Below are positions 32,061-42,364 of a stretch of 64,000 nucleotides of DNA, piece after piece. Source of the DNA: Tricholoma matsutake. Lineage: Eukaryota > Basidiomycota > Agaricomycetes > Agaricales > Tricholomataceae. The notes under the pieces are model-generated. The model did no database searches. It was not told the origin of the DNA and saw only the letters and a list, made by a program, of their open reading frames with translations. The position numbers and the translations under genes were made by a program. Where the stretch lies: the NCBI GenBank assembly GCA_026075535.2, contig AP026540.1, forward strand, positions 13,578,001-13,642,000, in the 5' to 3' direction. How positions within the stretch are numbered: position 1 is the stretch's first letter; each line of letters opens with the position of its first letter.

Positions 32061-32071
32061 AGAACACAACT
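32061..32071 (+). promoter_or_regulatory. Self-primer binding site of gypsy copy 1
   Basis: AGAACACAACT starts 3 bp after the LTR end. It is the exact reverse complement of AGTTGTGTTCT at 31,873-31,883, and the match does not extend on either side. In copy 2 the site reads AGAACACGACT, whose single change still allows a G-U pair. Tf1/sushi-type chromoviruses prime by this fold-back. No tRNA 3'-end match was evident to me. Confidence 0.65.
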
Positions 32072-32544
32072 CCCCATATCAGTGTGCCTTCTCTTACTTG
32101 CACATACATCATTGTTTCACTGCACCACATCCAATTACTCATCCTTTTGGCACAAGCCAGAAGTACTTGTATATATGTAATCTACCTTTTCTTTCATAAG
32201 CCGACGCCAGGCCTTGCCTTACATTGCGACTGCCAGTGATCAAGAGGCAGCACTCATCATTAGGACAGCTGCAACCAGACAACCAATTGGATCTGGTTTA
32301 GTCACAATTTACATCACTCTATTTGGATGACTATTTTAGTTACAAGCTGAATTCAGTGTTATCCCTGAGATCAGGCACTGTTGGAAGGGTTATTGATCTG
32401 AAGTGTCAAATTAGGCGCCTGATGAACAACGAACCATTGATGAACGATTGATGAATGATCACATGACCCATAAACAGTTGGAGAGGTCTCAAAGAACAAG
32501 TCTTGAATTTGTCAAAGAAGTGATTCATCACAGATTTTACAATT

Positions 32545-33644
32545 ATGTCCAAACCTTCAACTTCTAATCCCAGTCCTAATCCTGTTCCCACACCAGTGCT
32601 AGAGGTGAAATTTGATGCACTTACAGCCCAAATGTCGCAATTAGTGTCAGTGTTGGCAGCATCACAGCCCAGACAAGTGGAAGTACAGCCAGAGACAACA
32701 GGAGAAAGAGATGATGAGATGGAGGAGATGGTGGAGTGGATGTTGCAGGAGGATGAGATGGTGGAGAAATCTGGAAATGGAAAAGTGTGCTTACCTAAGT
32801 ACATGCCCCCACAAATCTTTGACAGTACCATGGAGAATACAAAATCCTTCATCAGCTCTATAGCATTGTACATCCATGGGAGGAAGCCAGAGTTTTGTAC
32901 AGCTGAGTCTAGGATTATGTTTGCTCTCTCATACATTCAGGGGGAGAAAGCACAGTTCTGGAGAAACGAGGCTATAAATCAAATTGCTGCAGGAAATAAA
33001 CCCTTTGCAACCTTCAGTGAATTTCTGGAAAGATTGGAGGCACAGTTTGGAGACCCTAATCCAAAGGTGACTGCCAATGCTAAATTAAAGACCATGCGCC
33101 AAGGTTCCTTAACGGTGTGGATGAATTTATTTTGCAGTTCAAAGCAGAAGCTTTGCAGACAGATATGGGAGAAGCTGCATTGGTAGAGTTTTTGAAAGCA
33201 GGATTAAATCCCTCTTTATTCAAGTCTATCTACTGACTACCTTCTATGCCAGAGAAGTTGGACGAGTGGTATAATTGGGCAATGTGCCTTGGCCAGCAAT
33301 ATTGGGAGGAACAGGCAGAGTCAAAGTTGATGTACAGAAGTAGTAAATTTGGAAAGCCATCAGGAGGAAAGTCCAAGAAAGGAAAGGCACCTCAGGTGCA
33401 AGCTCCAAGGGCACAGCCACTGGCCATGGCAGTGACACCTATAGTTATGGTGTCAGCAGCACAAGCAGAGGCAATGGAGGTTGATCAAGTGGGGAGACGA
33501 GCCCCACTTAAATGTTTTAACTGTGGGCAGTTAGGACACATTGCTAGGAATTGTAGGCAGAAAAGAAAGATTAGGGAAGCTACAATTGAGGAAGTGAAGC
33601 CGGAGGAAGGCAGGCAGAAGAATTTTGTGGAAGACTCCCAGTGA
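32545..33644 (+). pseudogene. gypsy copy 1 gag with CCHC knuckle
   Basis: MSKPSTSNPSPNP starts the frame. MEEMVEWMLQEDE, LPKYMPPQIFDSTMENTK, ALSYIQGEKAQFWRNEA and FLERLEAQFGDPNPK mark the capsid region, and CFNCGQLGHIARNC (about 33,515-33,555) is the knuckle. A 2-nt insertion near 33,115 relative to copy 2 shifts the frame. TGA at 33,234-33,236 stands where copy 2 has CAA, and both derive from CGA. The terminal stop after FVEDSQ is shared with copy 2, so it is the genuine gag end. Confidence 0.9.
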
Positions 33645-33649
33645 AGGTT

Positions 33650-36600
33650 TCCCCATCGGTGACCCAGAATCGTTACAATGTATTAGTATCTGAGGAAACC
33701 CAGAGTAAATCAGAAAAGGAAATCAAGGAGGAGTACAACTGTTGCAAATCATGTGACAAAGAAAATTGCTAAGCACTATTTCTGAAAACCCCTAAATTCT
33801 TTATTCACTCTGCATGAATAGAACCTGAAATCACCTTGACTGTGGGACTGAAGACAGTGGACACACATGCAGCGATTGATGTGGAAGCATTGCTTGATAG
33901 TGGTGCTACAGGATTATTAATTAATTGGTCCTTAATTACCAGAAATGGTATTAACACATGTAAGCTGGTGCAACCTATAATGGTGTACAATATTGACAGA
34001 ACAGTCAATCGTGGAGGAACTGTTAAGGAGGAGGTGACTATGGTACTAAAGTATTGGGAGCATCAGGAGTGAGCCATATTCAAAGTGTGCGATCTTGGGA
34101 AAACCAATCTAATAATAGGATGTCCATGGTTACGGAAGCATAATCCTGAAATTGATTGGAAAACTGGGAAAGTACAAATGACTCATTGTCCTAAGGAATG
34201 TAATGTGTATGGGAGGAAGATGAAGAAGGAAAAAAGGAAAAAGAGAGAGAAAGAACATCCGAGGAAGTATTCTGTTATGATGGAGGAAGTGGAGGATGAG
34301 GAAATGCCAAATAGGGAAGTTCCAGTCATGATCAAGAAAGAAGAGCAGAAGCAAACCTTTAGAGCAATTCGTGGAGGACAGTCATGGGACAAGAATATCA
34401 TGAAGGTGGAGAAGCCAGTGGAGGAGTGGGTGCCAAAAGTGTATCATGAATATCTGTCAGTGTTCCAGAAGAAGGAGTCTGAGCAAATGCCAGTGTGGAA
34501 GCCATGGGATCATGCGATTGAGATGAAGCCAGGGTTTGTGCTGAAGAAGTCGAAGGTATATCTGTTATCTCCAATGGAACAAGAAGAAGTGGATGTGTTC
34601 CTGAAGGAGCAATTATGCAAAGGATACATACAACCTTCAAAATCACCGCAGACGTCACCAATATTCTTCATGCCAAAGAAAGACCAAAGGAAGAGGATGT
34701 GTACAGATTATAGGTATCTGAATGAGTGGACAGTGAAGAACGCGTACCCCCTGCCATTGATCTCAGAAATAATTGACAAGGTGGGAAAAGCCAAGGTCTT
34801 TACAAAATTGGATTTATGATGGGGATACAATAATGTATGGATAAAGAAAGGAGATGAGTGGAAGGCCACATTTGCCATGCGTCAAGGATTCTTCGAGCCC
34901 CTTGTCATGTTTTTCAGGATGACTAATAGTCCCCCGACCTTTCAAAATATGATGAACGACATTTTCAAGGACATAATAGACAAAGGCATGGTAATAATAT
35001 TTATTGACAACATTCTGATATTCATGGAGTATGAAGAAAATCATGAGGCGATAGTGCAGGAGGTGCTACAGAGGTTAGCGGAGAATGATCTATTTTTGAA
35101 ACCAGAGAAGTGTGTGTTTGGGGCAAGCAAAATCAAGTTCCTAGGATTATTGATCAGCCCTGACAGGATCAAAATGGATCAGATCAAGGTACAGGTGATC
35201 ACAGATTGGCCTGTGACCACCCGTGTCAAGGAGGTCCAAGCCTTGTTGGGACTCGCAAATTATTATTGTTGCTTTGTGCACAATTTTTCCAAAATTGCTG
35301 CACCCTTACATAACCTTATGCAAAAGGGAGTAGTGTGGAGGTGGGGAGAGCAGCAGCTTGAGGAGTTGAAGAGGAAGTTTGTGGAGGGACCAATATTAGC
35401 CCCAGTAGATTTCACATGCCCTTTACAAGTGGAATCTGATGCATCCGATTTTGCTACTGGAGCGTTATTATCAATGTTGTGCAAAGATGACAAATGGCAT
35501 CCTTGTGCATATTTGTCCCAAGGGTTGAATGATGTGGAGAGGAATTATGATGTGCATGACAAAGAGATGTTGGGGATAATATGAGTGTTGGAGGTGTGGA
35601 GGCATTATTTGGAAGGATGTATGCATCAGATTGAGATCTGGACAGATCATCAAAATCTGCAATACTTCATGTCTGCTAAAATGCTTAATCGCAGGCAAGT
35701 GCGTTGGGCACTATTCCTATCATGTTTCAATTTTCACTTGGTCCACAAAGTGGGAAGCTTAATGAGGAAAGCAGATGCATTATCCAGATGTATTGATCAT
35801 AAAAAGGGGTGGAGGAGGACAATAAGAATGTTACCTTACTGAACCTGAATACTTTCGCATTTGCACTATGTGTCAAGGGCATCTATTAATAGATAGCTTG
35901 GAAATGGAAATTTTGTCTAAAATTAAACAATGTTTGGAAATGGATGATGAAGTAGTGGAAGCTGTGAAAGCTCTGAAGGGAGAGAAAAAAGATAATATTA
36001 AAGGAGATGAATGGGCTGAGGAACAAGAATTGGTGTTGTTTTGAGGAAAGGTGTATGTACCAAAGGATCAGGAGTTGCAAAGGGAGATCGTCCAGTTACA
36101 TCATAATACACCGATTGCCAGACACCCAGGAAGATGGAAGATGTTGGAATTAGTAATGAGAAATCATTGGTGGCCCAGAATTTCAAAGTATGTGTTGGGG
36201 TATGTGGATGGATGTGATATATGCATGAGGGGGAAGAAATTTCCAGAAAAACCTGCAGGAAAATTAATGCTGAACCCTATACCTAAAGCACCATGGCGAG
36301 ATATATCTGTGGATTTTATTACTGGATTACCTGAGGCTCAAGGGTATGATGCAATATTTGTAGTATGCAACCGCTTCACAAAGGAGGTCCATATTATTCC
36401 TACTACTACAGAAACCTCATCATTGGGCTTGGCGTGCCTCTATTTAAATCAGGTATGGCGATTACATGGGTTACCCAATACCGTTATCTCCGATCATGGA
36501 CCACAATTTGCTTCTGTGTTTATGCAAGAACTGAACAAGATATTGGGAATTCAAACTAAAATATCTATGGCATATCACCTGCAGACTGATGGGCAGACAG

Positions 36601-37455
36601 AGAGAATGAACCAGGAGTTGGAGCAGTACCTATGTATGTTTGTCAACTACTGACAAACTGACTGGCCCAAATGGCTGGCAATTGCTGGATTTTCCCACAA
36701 TAACAAATTCCATTTGGCTACTCATATGTCACCCTTTTTCATGAACTATGGATATTCATCCTTGCATGGGAGTAGAACCCAGAAGGGAAGTCAAAGTACA
36801 GTCGGTAGAAGACTTTGTATTTAAGATGCAAAAAGTACAAGAGGTAGCAGAGGCAGCATCAAAGAAAGCATGTGATGACATGATGTGACATGCGGATGGT
36901 ACTCAAGCACGAGCTCCAGAGTACAAAGTTGGTGACTTGGTGTGGCTAAGTACCAAGGACCTGAATATTCCACGACCTTTGAGGAAACTTACGGAGAAAC
37001 AAGTTGGCCCATATGTGATCTCTAAAGTGATCTTGCCTAATGCAGTAGTGCTAAAATTACCCCAATCATTCAAGATTGATCCCAAAATTAACATATCCTG
37101 CCTACGCCCTTACCACCCACCGACTATTCCTGGCCAACAAACTACTCCACAACCTCCAATAATAGTAGAAAGTGCTCCAGAATACATAGTTGAAGAAATT
37201 CTAGACTCACATCTTTGACGGAATAAATTGGAGTTCTTAATGAAGTGGAAAAACTATACCGACAAAAATAATTTGTGGGAGCCCGAAGAGAATTGTAAGC
37301 GAGTGTGTAATGTGATCGCCCAATTCTTTAAACATAATCCAAATGCTCTGCATCGCATTGTGAGAATGGTGTATGAAGGGATGAAATTCCGGCCTTACCA
37401 AAATTTCACAGAGGGGACAGACACAATATTTTCTCACCTGGAAATCGAGGCATAA
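33650..37455 (+). pseudogene. gypsy copy 1 pol (PR-RT-RH-IN-chromodomain)
   Basis: Pol lies in the -1 frame relative to gag. Protease LLDSGATGLLIN (about 33,890); [50 protein letters not shown] (34,998-35,040; GAC-AAC where copy 2 has GAT-GAC); RNase H ESDASDFATGA and DKEMLGII; integrase HH/CC (HHNTPIARHPGRW, CDICMRGK), DISVDFITGLP, ISDHGPQFAS, QTERMNQELEQYL; chromodomain EFLMKWKNYTDKNNLWEP (about 37,230). Stops occur at 33,815, 34,817 and 35,582 (TGA) and elsewhere. The tail IVRMVYEGMKFRPY follows the chromodomain. Confidence 0.92.
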
Positions 37456-37465
37456 AAGGGGGTAA

Positions 37466-37863
37466 TGTTAGGAAACCACCTCATTACCTAATAAAATTTC
37501 ATTTTTATTTTATTATGTCAAATTAAGCTACATTACACCAAATGACGCCAAATGATGCTACACTTTGATAGCATGAGAATTTTATTTCGCACACATCCAT
37601 ATGTATGCGCATGTACGAGTGCATTGGTAACAACAATGTACAATATATGTAACATAGTATATAAATCCTAAATATACACCTAGGGGACCCCAGTTGTGTT
37701 CTCTTAGGTATTCCACCTATGCTTGTGGTGTGAATGGCCTATCTCAACAAACTCACCTATTAATAACCCCTCAGTTCCCCAATCATGCATGCAGATCCTG
37801 CCCCCTTCTTGTAGAGAGAACCCACATGGTCTTAGCTAGCAGATAGTGGGTGTTGCCCTAACA
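37466..37863 (+). repeat. gypsy copy 1 3' LTR
   Basis: 398 bp, preceded by AAAAGGGGGTAA. It differs from the 5' LTR mainly by C/T and G/A changes and a few short indels, including an extra ATATGTAACA-type segment near the TATA box. Confidence 0.9.
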
Positions 37864-38138
37864 AAATTGACATGACTGGCATCCAACACATCCCTCCCAC
37901 TCCACTCCCTGATGCACTTCTTCCTCTCATGCCTCATGTCCCTCAAGCACCTGTCCCTCCCACTCTTGTCCCTCCTGTCCCTCATGCACCTCCTGTCCCT
38001 CATATACCTCTACCTCTACCTCTTGCCCCTCTCCCTCTCACTCCCTCTTCAACCCTCTCCCCTCACTTCCTTGGTGTCCCTCCAGTTCCTTTAACTTTTG
38101 TATACTTTAGGTCTCGTTGGCCCATGGCACCTTGTTGA
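37864..38138 (+). pseudogene. Host ORF interrupted by gypsy 1, right part (proline-rich)
   Basis: The frame continues from the left flank and runs into a proline/leucine-rich stretch from CCTCCTGTCCCTCATGCACC-type tandem units (37,930-38,060). Several frames are open here because of the repeat, so only the join is informative. Confidence 0.4.
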
Positions 38139-38925
38139 ACAGTGTCAAGACCAATTCTCTTGACTGGATTTCCAATCATTTCTGCCCCCCTTCCTGGCTG
38201 CCTTGCATCACAGCCACCTCCTATCAGCAGCACTGCCTAGAGGTGAAATTCCAATTTGATGGAATGGTTTCAGGTTACTTATCTTGGAAGCCAGTTTGCA
38301 ATTATCACAGCCTCAGAAACCCCTATCGCCTCCGGCCTTTAGTATTTAAGCTAGCTACTTTTGTCTTGTTTTAGCAGTTTGTAAATCAACCAAGTCTCCC
38401 ACTTAATTCTATCCCAATTAAACTCCAAATACTCTCTTAAGTCTATCTCAAACTTTTGCTCATCCTCTCTGGAAAATCTCCGGACCTCTGGTCATCCTCC
38501 TTACCCTTGTCTTGAAATTAGGACACTTGACAAGGAGAAAGGTGCAACTTCTTATAAGTTGAAGCCAAGTCCTTTCTGTTCCCTCTCTTGGTATGACACA
38601 TCAAGTAAACCCTGCCCTGGATTTCTGTAGGGTTCCCTGCCCTACTTGATCCATCCTCTGCAACTTCTATTGTCTGGGTACGACTGGAAATCCAATGACT
38701 TCCTTCATCCAGCTCAGTACTTAACAGTATTTACAAACTCTCACTTCTCTCATCAAATCCAGTCCATCTTCTCCTATGACTCCTACTGAGTCACAGACTC
38801 AATGAACTACAAGAAACTCCCACCGTGCTGGCATGGTACTGTAATTTACCCTCCCCCACCTATTCTGATTGGAGTCCAGTTACTCCAGATGCTCAACTTA
38901 GAGTATATACCATAATGGATAGTCA
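38139..38925. other. No recognised gene
   Basis: One plus-strand stretch of about 80 codons (38,150-38,374, with WISNHFCPPSWLPC and FDGMVSGYLSWKPVC) continues after the proline-rich tract and may belong to the same broken gene. The remainder has dense stops. Confidence 0.3.
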
Positions 38926-38976
38926 TATATAAAAAGCCCTTGCATTCGGCGTGAGGGGCGAGGTAAAAACATAAAG

Positions 38977-39015
38977 AAAAAAAAACCCTCCCCACACAAA
39001 ATGCAGGGGAGGGGG
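38977..39015 (-). terminator. Hairpin plus T9 at the 39-kb locus end
   Basis: Plus strand: A9, CCCTCCCC, a loop of about 12 nt, GGGGAGGGGG. In the sense (minus) direction this is a GC stem followed by nine Ts. It matches the end of the 30-kb locus in opposite orientation, so position and form are conserved between two loci. Confidence 0.5.
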
Positions 39016-39276
39016 AGGTGACGCGGCCCTGCTGTCCTTGGTGCATATCCTGGGTTCGCTGTCCCGGGTGCCCATCATCCTGCCCACTCCCTGTGGTCCT
39101 GTATCTCCCCGTTGTTGCCCTTGGTGCCTGTCATCCTCCCCGCTCTGGTGCTGGGCCTGCCATGTCATTCAGTGCTGTCATGTGGGGCTGTCCTCATCCT
39201 CATTCCACTCGCCATCCACCCCATGAGCAGTTGCTCTGTGGGCTGGGGGTGGGTGGTGTGTCAGTTGTTGCATGGC

Positions 39277-39358
39277 CTGTTTGTGTTGTTAGTTGCACCA
39301 AAAGGAAGAAAATTAAATTACTTATGGCCCAGGAGACATCGCTGATGTCTCCTGGGCC
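39277..39358 (-). other. Hairpin plus intron-like unit, 39-kb copy 1
   Basis: Stem GGCCCAGGAGACATC, loop GCT, GATGTCTCCTGGGCC (39,326-39,358) is perfect over 15 bp. On the minus strand, 4 nt further, GTAATT opens a 45-nt segment with CAACTAAC and ending AACAG (39,277). A palindrome follows at 39,242. The stem differs from the AAAYGATG stems elsewhere on both arms together. Confidence 0.6.
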
Positions 39359-39991
39359 CTTGTTCCCGCTTCCCTGTCATTTCCCTCCCGTCATCCATCC
39401 CCACAATCCACCCTACGAGCAGTTGCTTGTAGGCATGGGGTGGGTGCCATGGTGCTTGTCATCATTGTCTGGCCCTGGTGGTGGTAGTGCCATTTGGCAT
39501 TTTGTCATCATCACCAGTGTCATTCCACCCATCATCCACTCCATGAGCAGTTGCTCATGGGGCTGGAGGCAGGTGGTGTGTCAGCATTGGCATTGGGTCA
39601 TCGTGGTGGGTCCTGGGGCCGTTCCTTGTCATGGTGGGGCCCTGGTGCTCATTCTTTGTTGTCGTCGGTGCCTACCATCATCCACTCACCCTACCCAACC
39701 TGCAAGCAGGCGCTTGCGGCAGTGGGAGTGGGTGGTAGGTCGGTGTTGTTGTGGATTTCTGTTTGGGGGGGGGTTGGGGGATGTCAGTGTGACGTGGCAC
39801 ACTTATGGGGGGTTGGTGGGTGCTTACTAGGTAGGTATCCCCCTTCTGGGGTCTCCTGGCATCCCTCTGCACCCACCTAGCCCATGTCGACAGCCTCACA
39901 TCCCATTTGAAAGGGGAGGAGGGGATTGGGTGGCTGTGGGCATGCGTTGCATGTTTTTTGCCATGGCAGGTCATCCCCAGTAGTATACAAC

Positions 39992-40089
39992 CTAAAAAGC
40001 AATAAATTACAATTAGTTGATTGATAAAAAGAAAAAAAAAGAAAAAAAAACTTATCTATGGCCCAAATGATGTTGCCATCATTTGGGCC
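39992..40089 (-). other. Hairpin plus intron-like unit, 39-kb copy 2
   Basis: Stem GGCCCAAATGATG, loop TTGC, CATCATTTGGGCC (40,060-40,089) is perfect over 13 bp. On the minus strand a GT at 40,051 (GTTTTT, a weak donor) opens a 60-nt segment with a long T tract, CAACTAAT and the acceptor GCTTTTTAG (39,992). Confidence 0.5.
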
Positions 40090-40179
40090 CACGTTCCATC
40101 CAGTCAGCTTGTTTGAAGGTGGTGGTGATGGTGGCAGTGGGCATGGGAATGGTGGTGGTGGGTGTTGGAGCAGACTATA

Positions 40180-40436
40180 TATGCTGCACAGGGGAAGAGA
40201 CAACACATTCCTTACAACCTACCTGGGGTTTAGTTAGACTTACAGCTAGGGTTAGCAGAGGTAAGAACACTGTATTCCTACTACGGTACAGGTTCTCCTT
40301 ATATACATAATAATAAGGATGTCACATGACTCAGGAATGTGTTTAACACATGTATGCACAGTAAGCACAGTAACATGTGTATGCTGCATGTATTGCCTCA
40401 TGTATGCAGCATGTATCTCAGGGTTTAATTTCAACA
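40180..40436 (-). repeat. Possible solo LTR
   Basis: The right edge ends TTTCAACA, so the minus strand begins TGTTGAAATTAAACCC, a common copia LTR start. It holds ACATGTATGC repeats and a TATATA. No matching second copy or duplication could be fixed, and the left edge is a guess. Confidence 0.25.
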
Positions 40437-40636
40437 GTGGGTGCACACACAGTGGTGGTGGTAGAGTGGAGAGGTGAGGAGGCGGCATTGACAACGGTGG
40501 TGGTGGTGGTTGTGAGCTGGCAGTCACATGTCATCATGCATGTATGCATACTTATTAATTATTCCGTTAATGGCTGTGGTTAACTACGCACCTTGGTTTG
40601 GTCATAAAGGTATTAAATGCATGTAGAGGAATAATC

Positions 40637-40926
40637 ACCTGGTAGCTCAGTGGTTAAGCATGCTGTGATATGCAGACCCAAGGTCGAGAGTTCAATTCTT
40701 GTTGTATATCAAACTTTTATTTGGGAAAGCATGTGTATTCCGGTTATTCTGGTTACTCTGGTTGTGATGAGTCTGGTCAGATTCCAGGGATTCTGGGTGT
40801 AAATTGGATCCTTATTCTGACTGGAATTGTGCTGCATAGGGAAAACTACATACAAAAAAATTCAACTGGATTCCAGAAATTCCAGAAATTCCGGAATCTG
40901 ACCAGAATAGGTGGGGGAGTGTAAAG
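40637..40926 (+). mobile_element. tRNA-headed SINE 2
   Basis: The A box TAGCTCAGTGG (40,643-40,653) and B box GAGTTCAATTC (40,688-40,698) give a head different from that of SINE 1. The body has TTCCGGTTATTCTGG and CCAGAAATTCCAGAAATTCC repeats. The 3' end GGTGGGGGAGTGTAAAG is shared with the tails of SINE 1 and the 57-kb fragment. Element C begins 2 bp after it. Confidence 0.7.
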
Positions 40927-40928
40927 TA

Positions 40929-42362
40929 GTGTTTTAAGGTCCAGTTCGGTCCGGTTTTTTGCCCCCAAAAGGGGCAACCATGGACCACAACTGGTCCAAA
41001 CAGTCACCCAATTTGGAAGGACTGCAACTGAACCGATTAGGACTGGTCCTAATCAGTTTGGTTGCCCTCAAAAAACCGGTTGCCAGCGGTTTTTCCAGCA
41101 CTTTTCGATATGTAATTTAATCATATATTAAATACAACTATTTACATTCACCCTGCGAGCCGGCACTTGCAGCGGTGAGGGGTTATTCAGATTTAAAAAA
41201 AAGAAAGACAAAAAGACAAAAAGTAAAGGAGAAATGACCCTGCACTCACATTGGCAGGGTCATACTGTAATTGTTCGCCGTGTTTGTTGTTCTCCTGCAT
41301 TCGTGAATGCTGTTGTGGTCATCCTGCATTCATGTTGATGTTGATGTTGTCATTGTTGTCCCACATTCATTGTCCCACATTTGTTGTCCTGCATTCTTGT
41401 TGTCCCCCCCATTCTTCCTCGTCATTCCCATCGTGCCTGCTGTCTGATACCCCCGTTCCATAGTTGTCAGCACCACCATTTTCCCCTATGAGCAGTGGCT
41501 CATAGGCAGGGTGGTGGTTCTGTGATGTGGTGTTGGCATTGGCACTGGTGCTGGTGCTGGTGCCATTGTTGTCAGTGGCCACTTTTGTTGGTGTTGCCAG
41601 TCGTCGTCAGGTGCAGTTGTTGTTGTGTCAGCCAGAAATGAAACCAATTCCCACCCTGTGAGCAGAGGCTTGCAGCAGTGGTGTGGGGGTATGTGGAAGG
41701 GAGAATGGTAATGGTAAGATACTAAAAAAGAAATCAAATGAGTTAGTAGAAGAAAAGAAAACAACAACGATACAAATATACCTGTGGGCCCAAACGATGC
41801 CAGTCCATTGTTTGGGCCCTTGTATGTCCTTTCTGTTGTGGTGCAGGGTTTTTGAGGTTGGTGCTGTGGTTGTTGTGGGTGGGTGGAGAGAGAGTGGTGG
41901 TGGAAGCAGCGTCATGGTTCATTGGCAGTCATGGGAATTAATTGGCAAGTGGTGCCACTTTCTTTTTTTGGGGTGCAAGCATGACCAAATGGTCTGTGCA
42001 CAGCCACAGGGTATATGAACACTCATTTCTTTGAATGCTTTTTTCCCCGGGCTTGTCCCATTGTCCATTCCTTGACATATTATCTAGTATAAATAGTAAA
42101 TACTATTAATTTAGTACATATTAGTTGTATTTTTGTTGTAAAGTAGATACATTTATATGAGTATATAATACTGTAAGAAGACTGGTTGCAATCGGTTGCA
42201 ACCAGTCTTCAAATGGTTTTCAAATATTTTTAAAATGAGGCAACTGGCAACCGGGATGACCCCAAATATGGGCAACCACAACCAAAAAAAAGACTGGACT
42301 GAGGTTTGGTCCAGTTCAGTCCTATGGTTATTTTTGGTCCTATAGACTGGACCTTGGAACAC
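40929..42362 (-). mobile_element. Element C: TIR element with a hairpin-intron module
   Basis: The left end GTGTTTTAAGGTCCAGT and the right end ACTGGACC-TTGGAACAC are flanked by TA (40,927-40,928 and 42,363-42,364). The subterminal zones hold GGTTGCAACCAGT-type inverted repeats. Inside are three palindromes (41,152-41,172; 41,485-41,506; 41,654-41,675) and one hairpin-intron unit, with sense on the minus strand, so C lies inverted relative to A. No transposase is encoded. Confidence 0.7.
41722..41819 (-). other. Hairpin plus intron-like unit in element C
   Basis: GGGCCCAAACGATG...CATTGTTTGGGCCC (41,786-41,819). On the minus strand CACAG|GTATAT begins 4 nt beyond and runs 60 nt through TACTAACTC to TTTTTTAG (41,722). 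The palindrome at 41,675-41,654 follows. Confidence 0.6.
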
Positions 42363-42364
42363 TA

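Larger units (their letters stand above)
31658..37863 (+). mobile_element. Chromovirus (Ty3/gypsy) copy 1, full length
   Basis: LTRs at 31,658-32,058 (401 bp) and 37,466-37,863 (398 bp) both begin TGTTAGGAAACCACC and end CCCTAACA. Flanking bases are AAATC (31,653-31,657) and AAATT (37,864-37,868), a 5-bp duplication with one transition. The order is LTR, primer site, gag, protease, RT, RNase H, integrase, chromodomain, purine tract (AAAAGGGGG at 37,454), LTR. It is the same family as copy 2 at 46,090-52,342. It is broken by several stops and small indels, and its RT active site reads FIDN. Confidence 0.95.
38926..40095 (-). repeat. Palindrome array and hairpin-intron locus at 39 kb
   Basis: Four palindromes of the GAGCAG/TGCTC type (39,220-39,242; 39,412-39,433; 39,541-39,560; 39,700-39,719) and two GGCCCA hairpin plus intron-like units (sense on the minus strand) share G/T-rich low-complexity spacers. 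The left edge has a C-rich/G-rich hairpin with an A-run on the plus strand (38,977-39,015), which is hairpin then T9 in the sense direction. The flank TATATAAAAAGCCC...TGCAT resembles 30,500-30,525 inverted. Ends of the repeat unit are not defined by TIRs here. Confidence 0.65.

Noticed and set aside
34130..34401. Phe/Leu-rich minus-strand ORFs resembling membrane proteins
   Set aside because: They are the antisense of the Lys/Glu-rich linker of gypsy pol (also at 49,571-49,900).
38923..39974. 270-aa plus-strand ORF at 39,018-39,830
   Set aside because: Composition-driven (GGTG/CCTG), with competing ORFs in other frames and hairpin-intron structure on the minus strand.
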